This document shows positions 1 to 10,193 of a stretch of DNA of 34,376 bases, in pieces. Origin of the DNA: Clostridiaceae bacterium (GTDB lineage Bacteria; Bacillota; Clostridia; Saccharofermentanales; UBA5734); NCBI GenBank assembly GCA_012729935.1, contig JAAYBY010000139.1, positions 1-34,376 of the forward strand. The letters are read 5' to 3'. A model generated the notes under the pieces. That model had not been told where the DNA came from. It was given only the letters and a program-made list of their open reading frames with translations, and ran no database searches. The first letter of the stretch is position 1. Every line of letters starts with the position of its first letter. Both the position numbers and the translations under genes were made by a program.

Positions 1-2
1 AC

Positions 3-587
3 CACCTCAAACATAATCTCTGGCGGCGGGAATCCACCATTCTCTTTGTCGGTTATCAGGCGCAGGGAACACTCGGCCGGCGTATCGTCGACGGTGCCAG
101 CCAGGTTCGTATATTCGGTGAGGACATCACGGTGCGCGCACAAGTCGAAATGATTGAAGGTTTTTCCGGCCATGCGGATCGTGACGGTCTGGTCAACTGG
201 ATTGCCGCGATGAAGCAGAAACCGGCAAAAATCCTGCTGGTTCACGGTGAACCGGAATCAATCCAGTCATTCTCAGAGACACTGAGTCGTCGATTCGGAC
301 TGGACACCCATATTGCCCTGATCAACGAGACCATCACACTGGGCATACCGGTCGCCCATAAGCGGATTGTAGAAGAGCGACTTCGCGATCCGCGAAAAGC
401 GACGACAACGTATGTCCTGGATACGATCCAGTCAGACTTTATAGCAGCGCTGGAAACGTATAAAATGGACGTTAACCGGGCCGGAACCAAAGAAGAACTG
501 GAAAAAATTCTGGAGGATCTGCCCCGCCGTCTTGAACAGACAACCGGTCTGCTGGTGGAAAATAATCCAATTCCCAGACCCGAATGA
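3..587 (+). CDS. MBL-fold / beta-CASP RNA metallo-hydrolase, C-terminal part (5' truncated by window edge)
   Basis: Frame stays open upstream of the listed ATG at 132 (HLKHNLWRRESTILFVGYQAQGTLGRRIVDGA...); contains GYQAQGTLGRRI and GFSGHADRDGL, typical of beta-CASP metallo-hydrolases. Confidence 0.85.
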   Translation, partial: HLKHNLWRRESTILFVGYQAQGTLGRRIVDGASQVRIFGEDITVRAQVEMIEGFSGHADRDGLVNWIAAMKQKPAKILLVHGEPESIQSFSETLSRRFGLDTHIALINETITLGIPVAHKRIVEERLRDPRKATTTYVLDTIQSDFIAALETYKMDVNRAGTKEELEKILEDLPRRLEQTTGLLVENNPIPRPE

Positions 588-635
588 TGATTCAATAAGA
601 AACGTTGTCAGCACAAATGGAGGGAGCCCCTACTC

Positions 636-1811
636 ATGTTTCTGCCCGCCGATGGAATTGCTTTTTCAAATGAACCGATCCTGCTTCCTGTCTTCTGGCA
701 GGATACAGTACTTGCCAGCGAATGGTTTGGCAACCCAGTCTGGCACTGGTTGTTAGCCCTGGTTGTCCTGATTTTACTTTTTCCGCTGCGAATGCTGCTG
801 GTTAAATTGTACCGCCGCATCACAACGCGTTTGTTTCCGGAGGACTCTTCGGCAAGAATCATTGCAACCGGCCTGATCCCTGCCATCCGTCTACTGATTG
901 TCATGATCGGGTTAAGTTTTGTTTTTCAATCCGGACTGCTTACTTTCCCCGATAAGGTAGCAGAGGTGATTCGCCGCGTCATAGAAACATTAAAAACGGT
1001 CATTCTGTGTTTGTCACTAGCGGAAATAGGCACCGGTTTCATCAATATTCGTTTACAGAAAGCTAAGGAAAACGGTAACAAGGAAAGCCACACGGTCTTT
1101 AATTTCTACCGGATGACGGTATATGTTGCAGCTGTTCTGCTGGGAATTTTTATGATTCTCAGTATCTGGGGTTTTGACATTACCGGCTTGATAGCCGGCC
1201 TGGGAGTTGGCGGCCTTGCGATTTCCCTGGCTGCCCAGGATACCTTTTCCAACCTGCTGGGCGGCCTGACCATCATGACAGATCATTCGTTTGCGATCGG
1301 TGATGTCATCACCACACCGGATGTCGAAGGGATTGTCGAGGATATCCGCTTCCGAAGCACGAAAGTCAGGACGTTTACTCAATTTCTCGTGACCGTTCCC
1401 AACAAGCAGCTCAGCAACAACTCGGTGACAAATCTGTCACGGATCGGAAAGCGTCGCGTCCGCTTTTACATCAAACTGGAATATGGAACCCGTCCTGAGC
1501 AGATACGCCATCTGATCGAGATGCTGAAGACGCGCATGGAATCCCGGGATACGATCGTGCCTGACAGCGTCCTTATCTGTCTGGAGCGGTTTAGCAGCAG
1601 TTCGCTTGACGTGCTGTTCCAGTGCTTTCTGCAAATTGTCGATTTCGTGCCATATCTGCAAGAACAGGAAGCGATTCTACTCGATGTGATGGACGTCATG
1701 GCAGAGGAAAAACTTTCGTTTGCCTTCTCGGCACTGACCGTTCATCTCAATGAGATCAATAAACAGCAGGATCAGCTGACCAGCCCGGAGAGAAACCGGC
1801 TGCCAGATTAA
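636..1811 (+). CDS. MscS family small-conductance mechanosensitive ion channel
   Basis: 391 aa; TM segments followed by GLGVGGLAISLAAQDTFSNLLGGLTIMTDHSFAIGDVI, the MscS pore/beta-domain signature. Confidence 0.92.
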   Translation: MFLPADGIAFSNEPILLPVFWQDTVLASEWFGNPVWHWLLALVVLILLFPLRMLLVKLYRRITTRLFPEDSSARIIATGLIPAIRLLIVMIGLSFVFQSGLLTFPDKVAEVIRRVIETLKTVILCLSLAEIGTGFINIRLQKAKENGNKESHTVFNFYRMTVYVAAVLLGIFMILSIWGFDITGLIAGLGVGGLAISLAAQDTFSNLLGGLTIMTDHSFAIGDVITTPDVEGIVEDIRFRSTKVRTFTQFLVTVPNKQLSNNSVTNLSRIGKRRVRFYIKLEYGTRPEQIRHLIEMLKTRMESRDTIVPDSVLICLERFSSSSLDVLFQCFLQIVDFVPYLQEQEAILLDVMDVMAEEKLSFAFSALTVHLNEINKQQDQLTSPERNRLPD

Positions 1812-3124
1812 GCGAGCTCAAAGAAGTGCCTGAGCACCCGGGCCATCGCGATCTGATCGCTTACTCCGCCGGTTTCGCGAATGGCATGCATCCCCCAGAT
1901 GGGATTGCCGACATCAACCGCCTTTACCGGCAAATGTTCAACAAACAGCGGACCGATTGTTGAACCGCCGCGGACATCACTGCGATTGACATAGGTCTGG
2001 CAGGGGACGTCTGCTGCCTGGCAGAGCTTGCGGAAAACAGCCGCTGAAACACCATCTGTTGTATACGCACGATTAGCTGCGAACTTGATTACCGGCCCCT
2101 GATTGATTCTCGGGCGATTGGTTGGATCGGATCGATCGGCGAAATTCGGATGCGCCGCATGGGCCTGGTCTGCTGAGATCAGAAATGAATGCGACAGACG
2201 ATCGAGAAAGGTTTCACGAGATCCACCAAGATTGATCACGATACGTTCCAGAAGATCGCGCAGCGTCATGCCTATCGCACCCTGACTGGTGCGGCTGCCG
2301 ACTTCTTCGTGATCAAAACAGGCGACCAGGTTGATGCCGGTCTGTGTGTGTGACTCAGTCAGCGCTGTAACGGCCGCATAGGCTAAGCCAAGGTTATCGA
2401 GCCGTCCGGTCTGGATGAATTCGTTGTTTAATCCCAGCCGCGTGCCGGGTGTGCACTCATAGAGATAGAGGTCAGCGTCAAGCAGACGTTCCGGCTCAAC
2501 AGACAACTCGGACGCGATCAGCAGTGTCAGCAGATCGTGCGAAGCGGCAGTCCCGCCATCAGCCAGAGCGATGATCGGTAACATCATTTGCTGCGGCTTG
2601 ATTTTTTGTTCATCGTTAACAGTTGGATTGAGATGAATGGCGACATTCGGAATGACCAGCAGCGGCCGTCGAAAATCGATAAGTCTGGCTTCCGGTGACA
2701 AGGGATTGCCGCTGTCAATCAGAACGCGGCCGGCAATCGATAAAGGACGGTCGAACCAGGTTGTCAATATTGGAGAACCGTATAATTCAGTGTTGAGCAG
2801 CCAAACACCTTCCTGCTGTATCAGGCTGTTCGGCTTGATTTTCAAAGCTGGCGCGTCAAGATGCGTTCCCACCATACGAAAACCGCTGGATAGAGGATTT
2901 TCACCGATTTTTATCGCGAAAAATGCAGAATCTTCAACTGTCAGAAAGCAGCAATCTCCCGGTTTGAGAGATTCTTTGCCTGTCAACGGAGTAAAGCCAG
3001 CCTGAAGGCAGATTTTCATAAGCTGATCTGCCGCATGGAAAGCCGTGGGACTTTTATCGATCAAGCCAAGCAGCCGATCGATCGTTGCGCCCTCTTGGTC
3101 ATCAAGGATCTTATTGATCATCAT
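1808..3124 (-). CDS. M18 family aminopeptidase (aspartyl aminopeptidase-like)
   Basis: 438 aa; GTHLDAPALKIKPN, FDHEEVGSRTSQGA, SADQAHAAHPNF and DVGNPIWGMHAIRE motifs of M18 peptidases. Confidence 0.93.
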   Translation of the reverse strand: MMINKILDDQEGATIDRLLGLIDKSPTAFHAADQLMKICLQAGFTPLTGKESLKPGDCCFLTVEDSAFFAIKIGENPLSSGFRMVGTHLDAPALKIKPNSLIQQEGVWLLNTELYGSPILTTWFDRPLSIAGRVLIDSGNPLSPEARLIDFRRPLLVIPNVAIHLNPTVNDEQKIKPQQMMLPIIALADGGTAASHDLLTLLIASELSVEPERLLDADLYLYECTPGTRLGLNNEFIQTGRLDNLGLAYAAVTALTESHTQTGINLVACFDHEEVGSRTSQGAIGMTLRDLLERIVINLGGSRETFLDRLSHSFLISADQAHAAHPNFADRSDPTNRPRINQGPVIKFAANRAYTTDGVSAAVFRKLCQAADVPCQTYVNRSDVRGGSTIGPLFVEHLPVKAVDVGNPIWGMHAIRETGGVSDQIAMARVLRHFFELA

Positions 3125-3186
3125 ACGTTATTCCTCGTTGTTTACAGTAACAGGCGAACTGGTGAATAGCCGACCTGCCGGTTTGT

Positions 3187-3423
3187 TTATGACTCGTTCT
3201 TGAAGAGATCCTGAATCTGGATATTCAAAAGAGTTGCCAGATCAAACAAGCGGTCAACCGCCATATCCAGATTGCCATGTTCATATTGGTCGATCTGAGG
3301 CTGTGAGGCATCAACTGCCTGGGCAACCTGCATCTGGGTCAGGTTAAGCTTTTCTCTTGCACGCTGCAGCTGACAGCCGATTTCGGGTGTTATCCTGATT
3401 TTTTCTCCAGCAAAGTCCGGCAT
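3187..3423 (-). CDS. XRE-type helix-turn-helix DNA-binding protein
   Basis: 78 aa; LQRAREKLNLTQMQVAQAVDASQPQIDQYEHG; RBS AAGGAGGGG upstream on the minus strand. Confidence 0.8.
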   Translation of the reverse strand: MPDFAGEKIRITPEIGCQLQRAREKLNLTQMQVAQAVDASQPQIDQYEHGNLDMAVDRLFDLATLLNIQIQDLFKNES

Positions 3424-3624
3424 CCTTTTCCCCTCCTTAATAAACTGCTATAATATTCATCTGTCTGTCTCTTTTTGTCAAGTTTATAGCGTTCTGTCTG
3501 AAGACAGCAGGAGTCCGGTTCGCCAGACCGGATCAGCTAAAGATGTGTCAGATTGACGAAAACGAGACCGTGTGGTTTTGTATATATCGAAAGAATATAG
3601 ATTGATCGGTTAATGGAGAAGAAC

Positions 3625-5037
3625 ATGTTTGAACAGTTAATAAAATACTTCGGTGCACAGGATCTAACCGTTGGTTCGCCGATGAGCAATCTGCTGAAGT
3701 TTTCCATTCCTCTGCTGATTGGAAATATTGCCCAGCAGCTATACAGTACTGTCGACGCCATTATCGTCGGCCGATATGTCGGAGATACAGCGCTTGCTTC
3801 GGTCGGTTCCGTCATGCCCATTGTCAATCTGCTGCTGGTGCTCTTTGTCGCGATTTCAACGGGTGCAGGTATACTGGTCTCTCAGGCATTCGGAGCAAAA
3901 AACAAGGAGCTGTTGAATCAGACAATCGGAAACGCTCTGACATTGATTGTTGTGTCATCACTGCTGATCATGGGTTTTGCGCTTGCTTTTTCGACACACA
4001 TACTCCGTTTACTGGAGACCCCTGTTGAGGTGTTTGATGCGGCGAATGCCTATCTGCGTATTCTGTTCATCGGTGCAGTGTGGTTTGGCTTTTACAATAT
4101 TATTTCCGGAATTTTGCGAGGGCTGGGTGATTCGATCACACCGCTGGTGTTTCTGTTGCTGACAGTCGCAATCAATATAGTGCTTGACATATGGTTTGTT
4201 GCAGGCCTGGGGTGGGGTGTCGAAGGTGCCGCCTGGGCGACGATCATCAGCCAGTTTGCTGCATCCGTCATGTCTTTAATCCATCTGGTTCGCATTAAAG
4301 ACACGGTGACAATAAATCGAAAGACATTGATGCCGCAGCGCGCATTGACCGGTCAGCTGATGCGGATCGGGATGCCGGCCGGCATGACACAGGCTATTTT
4401 CTCGATGGCGATGATTTTTGTACAGGCATTGACCAATTCGATGGGCTATGAAGTGATCACGACATCAACGGCTGTGATGCGGATCGATGGATTTGCTATG
4501 ATGCCGAATTTCACCTTTGGCATGGCTATTTCAACCTATGTCGCCCAGAACATCGGGGCCAGGCGAATGGATCGTGTTGATCAGGGGAGCCGCGCAGCTT
4601 TGAAAATCGGGCTGATTGTTTCGGTATCCCTGACACTGCTGCTGATTTTTTTCGGCTCTTTCATGATCCGGCTGTTTACCGACACGCCATTCATCATCCA
4701 ACTCGGTGTACGCCAGATTCGTATTCTGGCAGCAGGTTATATTGCCATGACATTCACCCAGATATTTGGCGGTATTATGAGAGGAGCAGGCCACACGATG
4801 CCGATGATGTGGATTTCACTGGCTACGACTGTAACATTTCGTGTACCGGCCGCTTACCTGATCGCCTATCTGACACGCTCTGATATCTGGCCGAACGGAT
4901 CGCCGGATGCACTTTATTTTTCGCTTGTTGCCAACTGGATACTGGGTGCCATCCTGACTTTTCTGATCTATCGAAGAGGCCGTTGGCGTGATAAGGATCT
5001 TTCATTGCTTATGAAAGCACAGGTTGCTGAACACTAA
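3625..5037 (+). CDS. MATE family efflux transporter
   Basis: About 470 aa polytopic protein (FSIPLLIGNIAQQLYSTVDAIIVGRYVGDTALASVGS...); start moved from 3613 to 3625 because GGAGAAGAAC sits directly 5' of ATG 3625. Confidence 0.92.
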   Translation: MFEQLIKYFGAQDLTVGSPMSNLLKFSIPLLIGNIAQQLYSTVDAIIVGRYVGDTALASVGSVMPIVNLLLVLFVAISTGAGILVSQAFGAKNKELLNQTIGNALTLIVVSSLLIMGFALAFSTHILRLLETPVEVFDAANAYLRILFIGAVWFGFYNIISGILRGLGDSITPLVFLLLTVAINIVLDIWFVAGLGWGVEGAAWATIISQFAASVMSLIHLVRIKDTVTINRKTLMPQRALTGQLMRIGMPAGMTQAIFSMAMIFVQALTNSMGYEVITTSTAVMRIDGFAMMPNFTFGMAISTYVAQNIGARRMDRVDQGSRAALKIGLIVSVSLTLLLIFFGSFMIRLFTDTPFIIQLGVRQIRILAAGYIAMTFTQIFGGIMRGAGHTMPMMWISLATTVTFRVPAAYLIAYLTRSDIWPNGSPDALYFSLVANWILGAILTFLIYRRGRWRDKDLSLLMKAQVAEH

Positions 5038-5133
5038 CAGTCATTTCCGTATCATGTGAACCACCTCACTGCCGTGAAGATGATATACTGGTTAAATAAC
5101 AGCTTAATCATATAACGGCAGGAGGGATGGACG

Positions 5134-5985
5134 ATGCAATCATTAACCAGTACATATCACCTTTCAAATGGTGTAACGATACCAATCGTAGGGTTTGGGA
5201 CCTGGCAGATGGAGGATGGCCCGACAACGGTTCATGCGGTGCACACCGCCATTGAAACCGGCTATCGTCATATTGATACAGCCGCCGCTTACCAGAATGA
5301 AGGCAGCGTTGGCAAAGCGATTCGCGAAAGTGGACTGGCTCGATCAGACGTGTTTCTGACAACAAAACTCCAGAATCGGGATCATGGCTATCAGGCAACC
5401 CACGATGCGTTTAAGCGTTCGCTGCAGGCACTGGGTGTTTCTTATCTTGATCTGTATTTGATTCATTGGCCGAACCCCATTGCTTTCCGTGATCGCTGGC
5501 AAACGGTTAACGCGGAGACCTGGCGGGCGTTTGAGGAGCTCTACGAAGCTGGCCTTGTGCGGTCAATTGGTGTCAGTAATTTTCGGCCCCATCATTTGGA
5601 AACGCTATCACAAAGTGCCCGGATTATACCAATGGTCAACCAGATCCGACTGTGTCCGGGAGATGTCGATCTGAAAACAGTGGACTATAGTCGTGCACAG
5701 AATATCCAGCTGGAAGCGTACAGTCCGCTTGGTACCGGTCTTGTTTTTGATGTTCCGGACCTTCAATCTGTTGCACAGAAGAAAAACCGGACTGTTGCCC
5801 AGATAGCGCTTCGCTGGAGTCTGCAAAAGGGATTCCTGCCGCTTCCCAAATCGACAACACCGGCCAGAATTGTTGAAAATGCCGACGTTTTTGATTTTGA
5901 TCTGACTCAGGAAGAAATCAATCAAATCGACAATCTGACTGACTGCTGCGATCAGGCATTGGATCCGGATAAAACGAATTTTTAA
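5134..5985 (+). CDS. Aldo/keto reductase
   Basis: 283 aa; GFGTWQMEDG, YRHIDTAAAYQNE, DLYLIHWP, GVSNF; RBS GGAGG upstream. Confidence 0.94.
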   Translation: MQSLTSTYHLSNGVTIPIVGFGTWQMEDGPTTVHAVHTAIETGYRHIDTAAAYQNEGSVGKAIRESGLARSDVFLTTKLQNRDHGYQATHDAFKRSLQALGVSYLDLYLIHWPNPIAFRDRWQTVNAETWRAFEELYEAGLVRSIGVSNFRPHHLETLSQSARIIPMVNQIRLCPGDVDLKTVDYSRAQNIQLEAYSPLGTGLVFDVPDLQSVAQKKNRTVAQIALRWSLQKGFLPLPKSTTPARIVENADVFDFDLTQEEINQIDNLTDCCDQALDPDKTNF

Positions 5986-6013
5986 CAGGTAATTGAGGAA
6001 ACCAGGGGGAGTC

Positions 6014-6874
6014 ATGCACCTTTATATTTCAGATCTTGACGGGACACTCCTTCGGCCGGATGCCAGCATCTCGCCGGAAACGAGCCGAATATTGAATCAT
6101 CTGATCAGCCGGGGGCTTCATTTCACCGTTGCGACTGCCCGGACAGAAGCAACCGTTAAACAGATTCTTGAAGGTGTACGGATTCAGATACCGGTTGTCC
6201 TGATGAACGGATCCTGTATTTTTGACCTGCAAACCGGATCGTATGTCAAGACAGAGCAACTGTCAGAGAACGCAAAAACTGTCTTGCTTGAGACAATCCG
6301 TCGACAAAAGGCAGAAGGATTTATTTATTCAATTGACCAGGATCGTCTGACGACATTTTATGAACGCGCTGACAGACCTGAAAGTCTGGCATTTCTTGAG
6401 GAGCGTACGAGTCGCTACCAGAAGAAATTTGTCCGTGTTGCTGATTTTTTCGAAGGCTTATCCGACCGGAGTATTGTTTATTATTCGACAACCGGCAGCC
6501 GTCAGGATCTTGAGCAGATGAAGATGATGCTGGATGACTGCAAGGACACGGCTGTTTCACTCTATCTGGATGTTTATCAGCCGGACAAGTGTTTTCTTGA
6601 GGTCAGTTCCGTTAAGGCATCCAAATATTCAGCTGTGCAGTATCTGAAACAGCGTTACGCATTTGATTCGGTCACCTGTTTCGGTGATAATGTAAATGAT
6701 CTACCCATGTTTAAGGCCAGCGATACCTGTTATGCAGTCGCGAATGCCCTGCCCGAGGTGCAGCAGCAAGCTGATGACGTTATTGGCAGCAATGAATCCG
6801 ATGGTGTCGCACGCTGGCTCGAGCAGCATGTGTTCATTCATCAGGGTACGCGACATGAAAGTGAGGATTTTTGA
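6014..6874 (+). CDS. HAD superfamily (Cof-type) phosphatase
   Basis: YISDLDGTLLRPD at the N terminus and TCFGDNVNDLPMFKAS near the C terminus; start placed at ATG 6014 after AGGGGGAG. Confidence 0.92.
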   Translation: MHLYISDLDGTLLRPDASISPETSRILNHLISRGLHFTVATARTEATVKQILEGVRIQIPVVLMNGSCIFDLQTGSYVKTEQLSENAKTVLLETIRRQKAEGFIYSIDQDRLTTFYERADRPESLAFLEERTSRYQKKFVRVADFFEGLSDRSIVYYSTTGSRQDLEQMKMMLDDCKDTAVSLYLDVYQPDKCFLEVSSVKASKYSAVQYLKQRYAFDSVTCFGDNVNDLPMFKASDTCYAVANALPEVQQQADDVIGSNESDGVARWLEQHVFIHQGTRHESEDF

Positions 6875-8098
6875 GTGAAAGCATATGAACGGCTGCTAAA
6901 ATACGCGACGATTCATACGACATCAGATGACACAACCGGAACACACCCCAGCACGATGAGACAGCTGGATTTGGCAAAGCAACTGGTGGAAGAGATGCGT
7001 GAAATCGGCATGCGCGAGGTACGCATCAGTACCTATGGCTATGTCTACGGATGTCTGCCGGCAACGCCCGGCTATGAAAGCAGTCCCCGGATTGGTTTCG
7101 TCGCGCATATGGACACAAGTCCTGATGTTTGCGGTGCATCAGTCAAACCTCAACTGATCAACGACTATGATGGACAACCCGTTGTTCTTCAGGGAACCGG
7201 GCAGATCCTGAACCCCGACCAGTTTCCCCATTTGCTTGACATGAAAGGGAAGACGCTGATCACAACGGACGGTAGAACCCTGCTGGGTGCTGACGATAAA
7301 GCAGGCATCGCTGAAATACTGACAGCGATCGAACAGATTGTGCGAAAACAAATACCTCACGGGAAAATTCTTGTCGCCTTCACACCTGATGAAGAGATCG
7401 GGCAGGGTGCTGACAATTTTGATATCGATGGATTTGGTGCGGATTTTGCCTATACTCTGGACGGCGGCGTAGCTGGCGAGCTTGAGTTTGAAAATTTCAA
7501 TGCAGCAGAAGCAAAGATTCACATTAAGGGCGTTGCGGTTCATCCGGGCACGGCTAAGAATGTGATGGTCAACGCCCTGCTTCTGGCCTTTTCATTTAAT
7601 CAGATGACACCCCTGGCGGAAACACCGGAACATACAGAAAATTATGAGGGCTATTATTATTTACGCAAGCTCGAGGGCACACCTGAATCGGTTTCGATGA
7701 TATACGCGCTGCGCGACCATGATGCCGGCCGTCTGCAGCTTCGAAAAGAAACGCTGCTGCATATCGCCAAAACAATCAATGAGCAGGTCGCGGCCGACAC
7801 GGTGACCGTCGAAATCAAAGACCAGTACCGGAATATGAGCGAAATTATTTGTGAACATGACCATTTGCTGCAAAACGCGAAAACGGCGATGGAGCGATCC
7901 GGTATCACGCCGATTGTTCAGCCGATGCGTGGCGGAACAGACGGTGCGACGCTGAGTTACAAAGGGCTTCCTTGTCCGAACCTGGGTGTCGGCGGGTTTG
8001 CTTTTCATAGTCCGTTTGAGCATATCTCGGTAGAAGACATGGATCGATGTACCCAAATGATCATCGAACTGGTGCGATTATATGCCGTTCAGACGTAA
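6875..8098 (+). CDS. pepT: Peptidase T (tripeptide aminopeptidase, M20B)
   Basis: 407 aa, GTG start adjoining the HAD stop; GFVAHMDTSPD, LLGADDKAG, FTPDEEIGQGAD, RGGTDGATLS. Confidence 0.93.
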   Translation: MKAYERLLKYATIHTTSDDTTGTHPSTMRQLDLAKQLVEEMREIGMREVRISTYGYVYGCLPATPGYESSPRIGFVAHMDTSPDVCGASVKPQLINDYDGQPVVLQGTGQILNPDQFPHLLDMKGKTLITTDGRTLLGADDKAGIAEILTAIEQIVRKQIPHGKILVAFTPDEEIGQGADNFDIDGFGADFAYTLDGGVAGELEFENFNAAEAKIHIKGVAVHPGTAKNVMVNALLLAFSFNQMTPLAETPEHTENYEGYYYLRKLEGTPESVSMIYALRDHDAGRLQLRKETLLHIAKTINEQVAADTVTVEIKDQYRNMSEIICEHDHLLQNAKTAMERSGITPIVQPMRGGTDGATLSYKGLPCPNLGVGGFAFHSPFEHISVEDMDRCTQMIIELVRLYAVQT

Positions 8099-9413
8099 CG
8101 CGGTGCGTCATCAGATCGAACAGACGCCGGAAAGTGTCTGCAAGCGGAACTATCCCGCGATGCTTACTGAAGGCATCTTCTTTCTTATGGGGTTTGCGTT
8201 CATTGATATCAATGCCGTCATTCCTGTTTTTATCCATTCTTACACCAACAGCGTTTTTCTGGCCGGGCTGGCATCAACGCTTTACCATGCGTCGTCCTTT
8301 GTCATGGAGATCCTCATTGGTCCGTATGTCAAGCGCATCCGCAATGTACCGCGATACGTATCATGGCTGGCGCTCCTGTTCCGGCCACTTCCGCTGCTGA
8401 TGGTACCCATATTATTTATGAATATCAGTCCCCTGATCAAAGTGGGATCATTTCTTGTGATGTACGCACTGCTGCGTGGCGGCGATGGCCTGATCTACAT
8501 TTCGTGGGGTGATCTGTTCGGACGCACGATCCCGTCCGAAAAAAGGGGTCTGCTCATGGGCTATCAGCAGCTTCTGGGCGGAATTGCCTCTCTTCTGGCC
8601 GGGATGGTGGTCAAGACCGTACTTGATCATCCAGCCCTTATTGATGATCAGCGTTACGCAATCATCTTCAGCGGTTCGGCCGTTGTTCTGATTATATCAG
8701 CTCTGGCTTTGTTCTTTACACGAGACCTGCCTCATTCGATTGACACGACAAAACCCAACCATTGGCAGTATTACCGCGAGTTCCCGGGTCATCTCAAGAA
8801 AAATCCGATTTTCGCTAATGTTGTTCTGATTCGCGTTTTGTCTACGACAACGCATATGGTTGCGCCTTTCATCATTATTTTCGGGCAGCAGTTTTTCCAG
8901 TTATCGTCACAGGAGGTATCGACGCTCGTCTATCTGCAAATTACCGGCGGATTGCTGGGCGGGTTTGTCTGGGGCAGGATTAGCAAGCAATTTGGACATC
9001 ATCGTGTCATTCAGGTGTCGATGCTGACCGGATTCATTTTGTCCCTGACCATCATCCTGCTGATGATCGCCGGTCCGGTCCGACTGCCTGCCGGTATTCT
9101 CTGGCCGCTGGTTGTGATAAACGGAATGAATCTCAATAACTGGTCAGGGTTCATCAACCACACCATTGATATCGCTTCGAGCGAAGAGCGAACGATTTAT
9201 TTGATGATCAGCAATCTGGTTATTTTTCCGTTCACCTTCCTGACTTTCATCGCCGGAATTATGGTTGAATCGCTGGGATATCTGCCAATTTTCATAATCA
9301 GCACCCTGGCTGCTGCTGTTGCCGTTTGGCGTGGCACCAAGTTGAACTTCCCCGAAGGTCCATCAGAGAGCCTGGTTGTGACACCGCTTCCTTCCAAGGA
9401 ATCAGACAGGTGA
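8082..9413 (+). CDS. MFS-type multi-pass membrane transporter
   Basis: 443 aa, about 12 hydrophobic segments; overlaps the pepT 3' end by 17 nt. Confidence 0.75.
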   Translation: MPFRRNAVRHQIEQTPESVCKRNYPAMLTEGIFFLMGFAFIDINAVIPVFIHSYTNSVFLAGLASTLYHASSFVMEILIGPYVKRIRNVPRYVSWLALLFRPLPLLMVPILFMNISPLIKVGSFLVMYALLRGGDGLIYISWGDLFGRTIPSEKRGLLMGYQQLLGGIASLLAGMVVKTVLDHPALIDDQRYAIIFSGSAVVLIISALALFFTRDLPHSIDTTKPNHWQYYREFPGHLKKNPIFANVVLIRVLSTTTHMVAPFIIIFGQQFFQLSSQEVSTLVYLQITGGLLGGFVWGRISKQFGHHRVIQVSMLTGFILSLTIILLMIAGPVRLPAGILWPLVVINGMNLNNWSGFINHTIDIASSEERTIYLMISNLVIFPFTFLTFIAGIMVESLGYLPIFIISTLAAAVAVWRGTKLNFPEGPSESLVVTPLPSKESDR

Positions 9414-9536
9414 CTCAACACAGTGTCTTAAGTAAAAGAATATTGGCAGCTTTTTGTTTGAAATAACTGATAAAATATTTTTGAGATTGTATATGAGCAT
9501 CATGCGCAGAAAAAAGCCTGTCAGGAGGGCAAATGA

Positions 9537-10193
9537 ATGTACGATCAAACTCATGGTAATGCGTTCAACGAGGCGCTGCGGCAGATGGACAAACCATCAT
9601 GCGTCCGCCTGGCGCTGCAGCTGATCGATTCGGGTGTCATGGATCTCGTCGAGTTATACGCAGAGGTTCTGGCACCGGCTCTGAATCAAATCACACGGGA
9701 TGAAGAGAACGAGGCGACTGCGATCTGGCGGGAACACATTCGCAGCTCGATCATCCGGACCATCATCGAATGCTGCTACCCACGCGTGATCGAAACCATC
9801 GAGAAACAGGGAATTCAACTGAATAAAGGGAAGGTGGTTCTTGTATCACCTGCCGATGAATATCATGAGCTTGGCCTGCGCATGGGCGCTGATTTCTTCA
9901 CCCTTTGCGGCTACCAGGCACTCTATGTCGGCAGTGATACACCCCAGAATGAACTGATCGATGGTTTGAAGCGGGACAACCCCGACTATGTGGTCATCAA
10001 TGCCGTCAATTTTTATAATGTGTTCAAGGTTAAAAAACTGGTCGCCTTCATTAAGGACGCTGTACCGGATGTCAAGGTGCTGTGCAGCGGCCAGGCCTTT
10101 CGGCATGATCCGACTCTGCAGGAACAGATTGGCGCACTGGCTTTGATTGAGACGATTGATGATATCAGGAATCTGGAAGGGGGCATCATATGA
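9537..10193 (+). CDS. Stand-alone cobalamin (B12)-binding protein, related to the C-terminal half of CarH/MerR-type corrinoid sensors; no DNA-binding domain seen
   Basis: 218 aa; helical N-terminal part with IWREHIRSSIIRTIIE, then KVVLVSPADEYHELGLRMGADFFTLCGYQALYVGSDTP (E/D-x-H-x-x-G cobalamin motif as EYHELG). Confidence 0.82.
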   Translation: MYDQTHGNAFNEALRQMDKPSCVRLALQLIDSGVMDLVELYAEVLAPALNQITRDEENEATAIWREHIRSSIIRTIIECCYPRVIETIEKQGIQLNKGKVVLVSPADEYHELGLRMGADFFTLCGYQALYVGSDTPQNELIDGLKRDNPDYVVINAVNFYNVFKVKKLVAFIKDAVPDVKVLCSGQAFRHDPTLQEQIGALALIETIDDIRNLEGGII

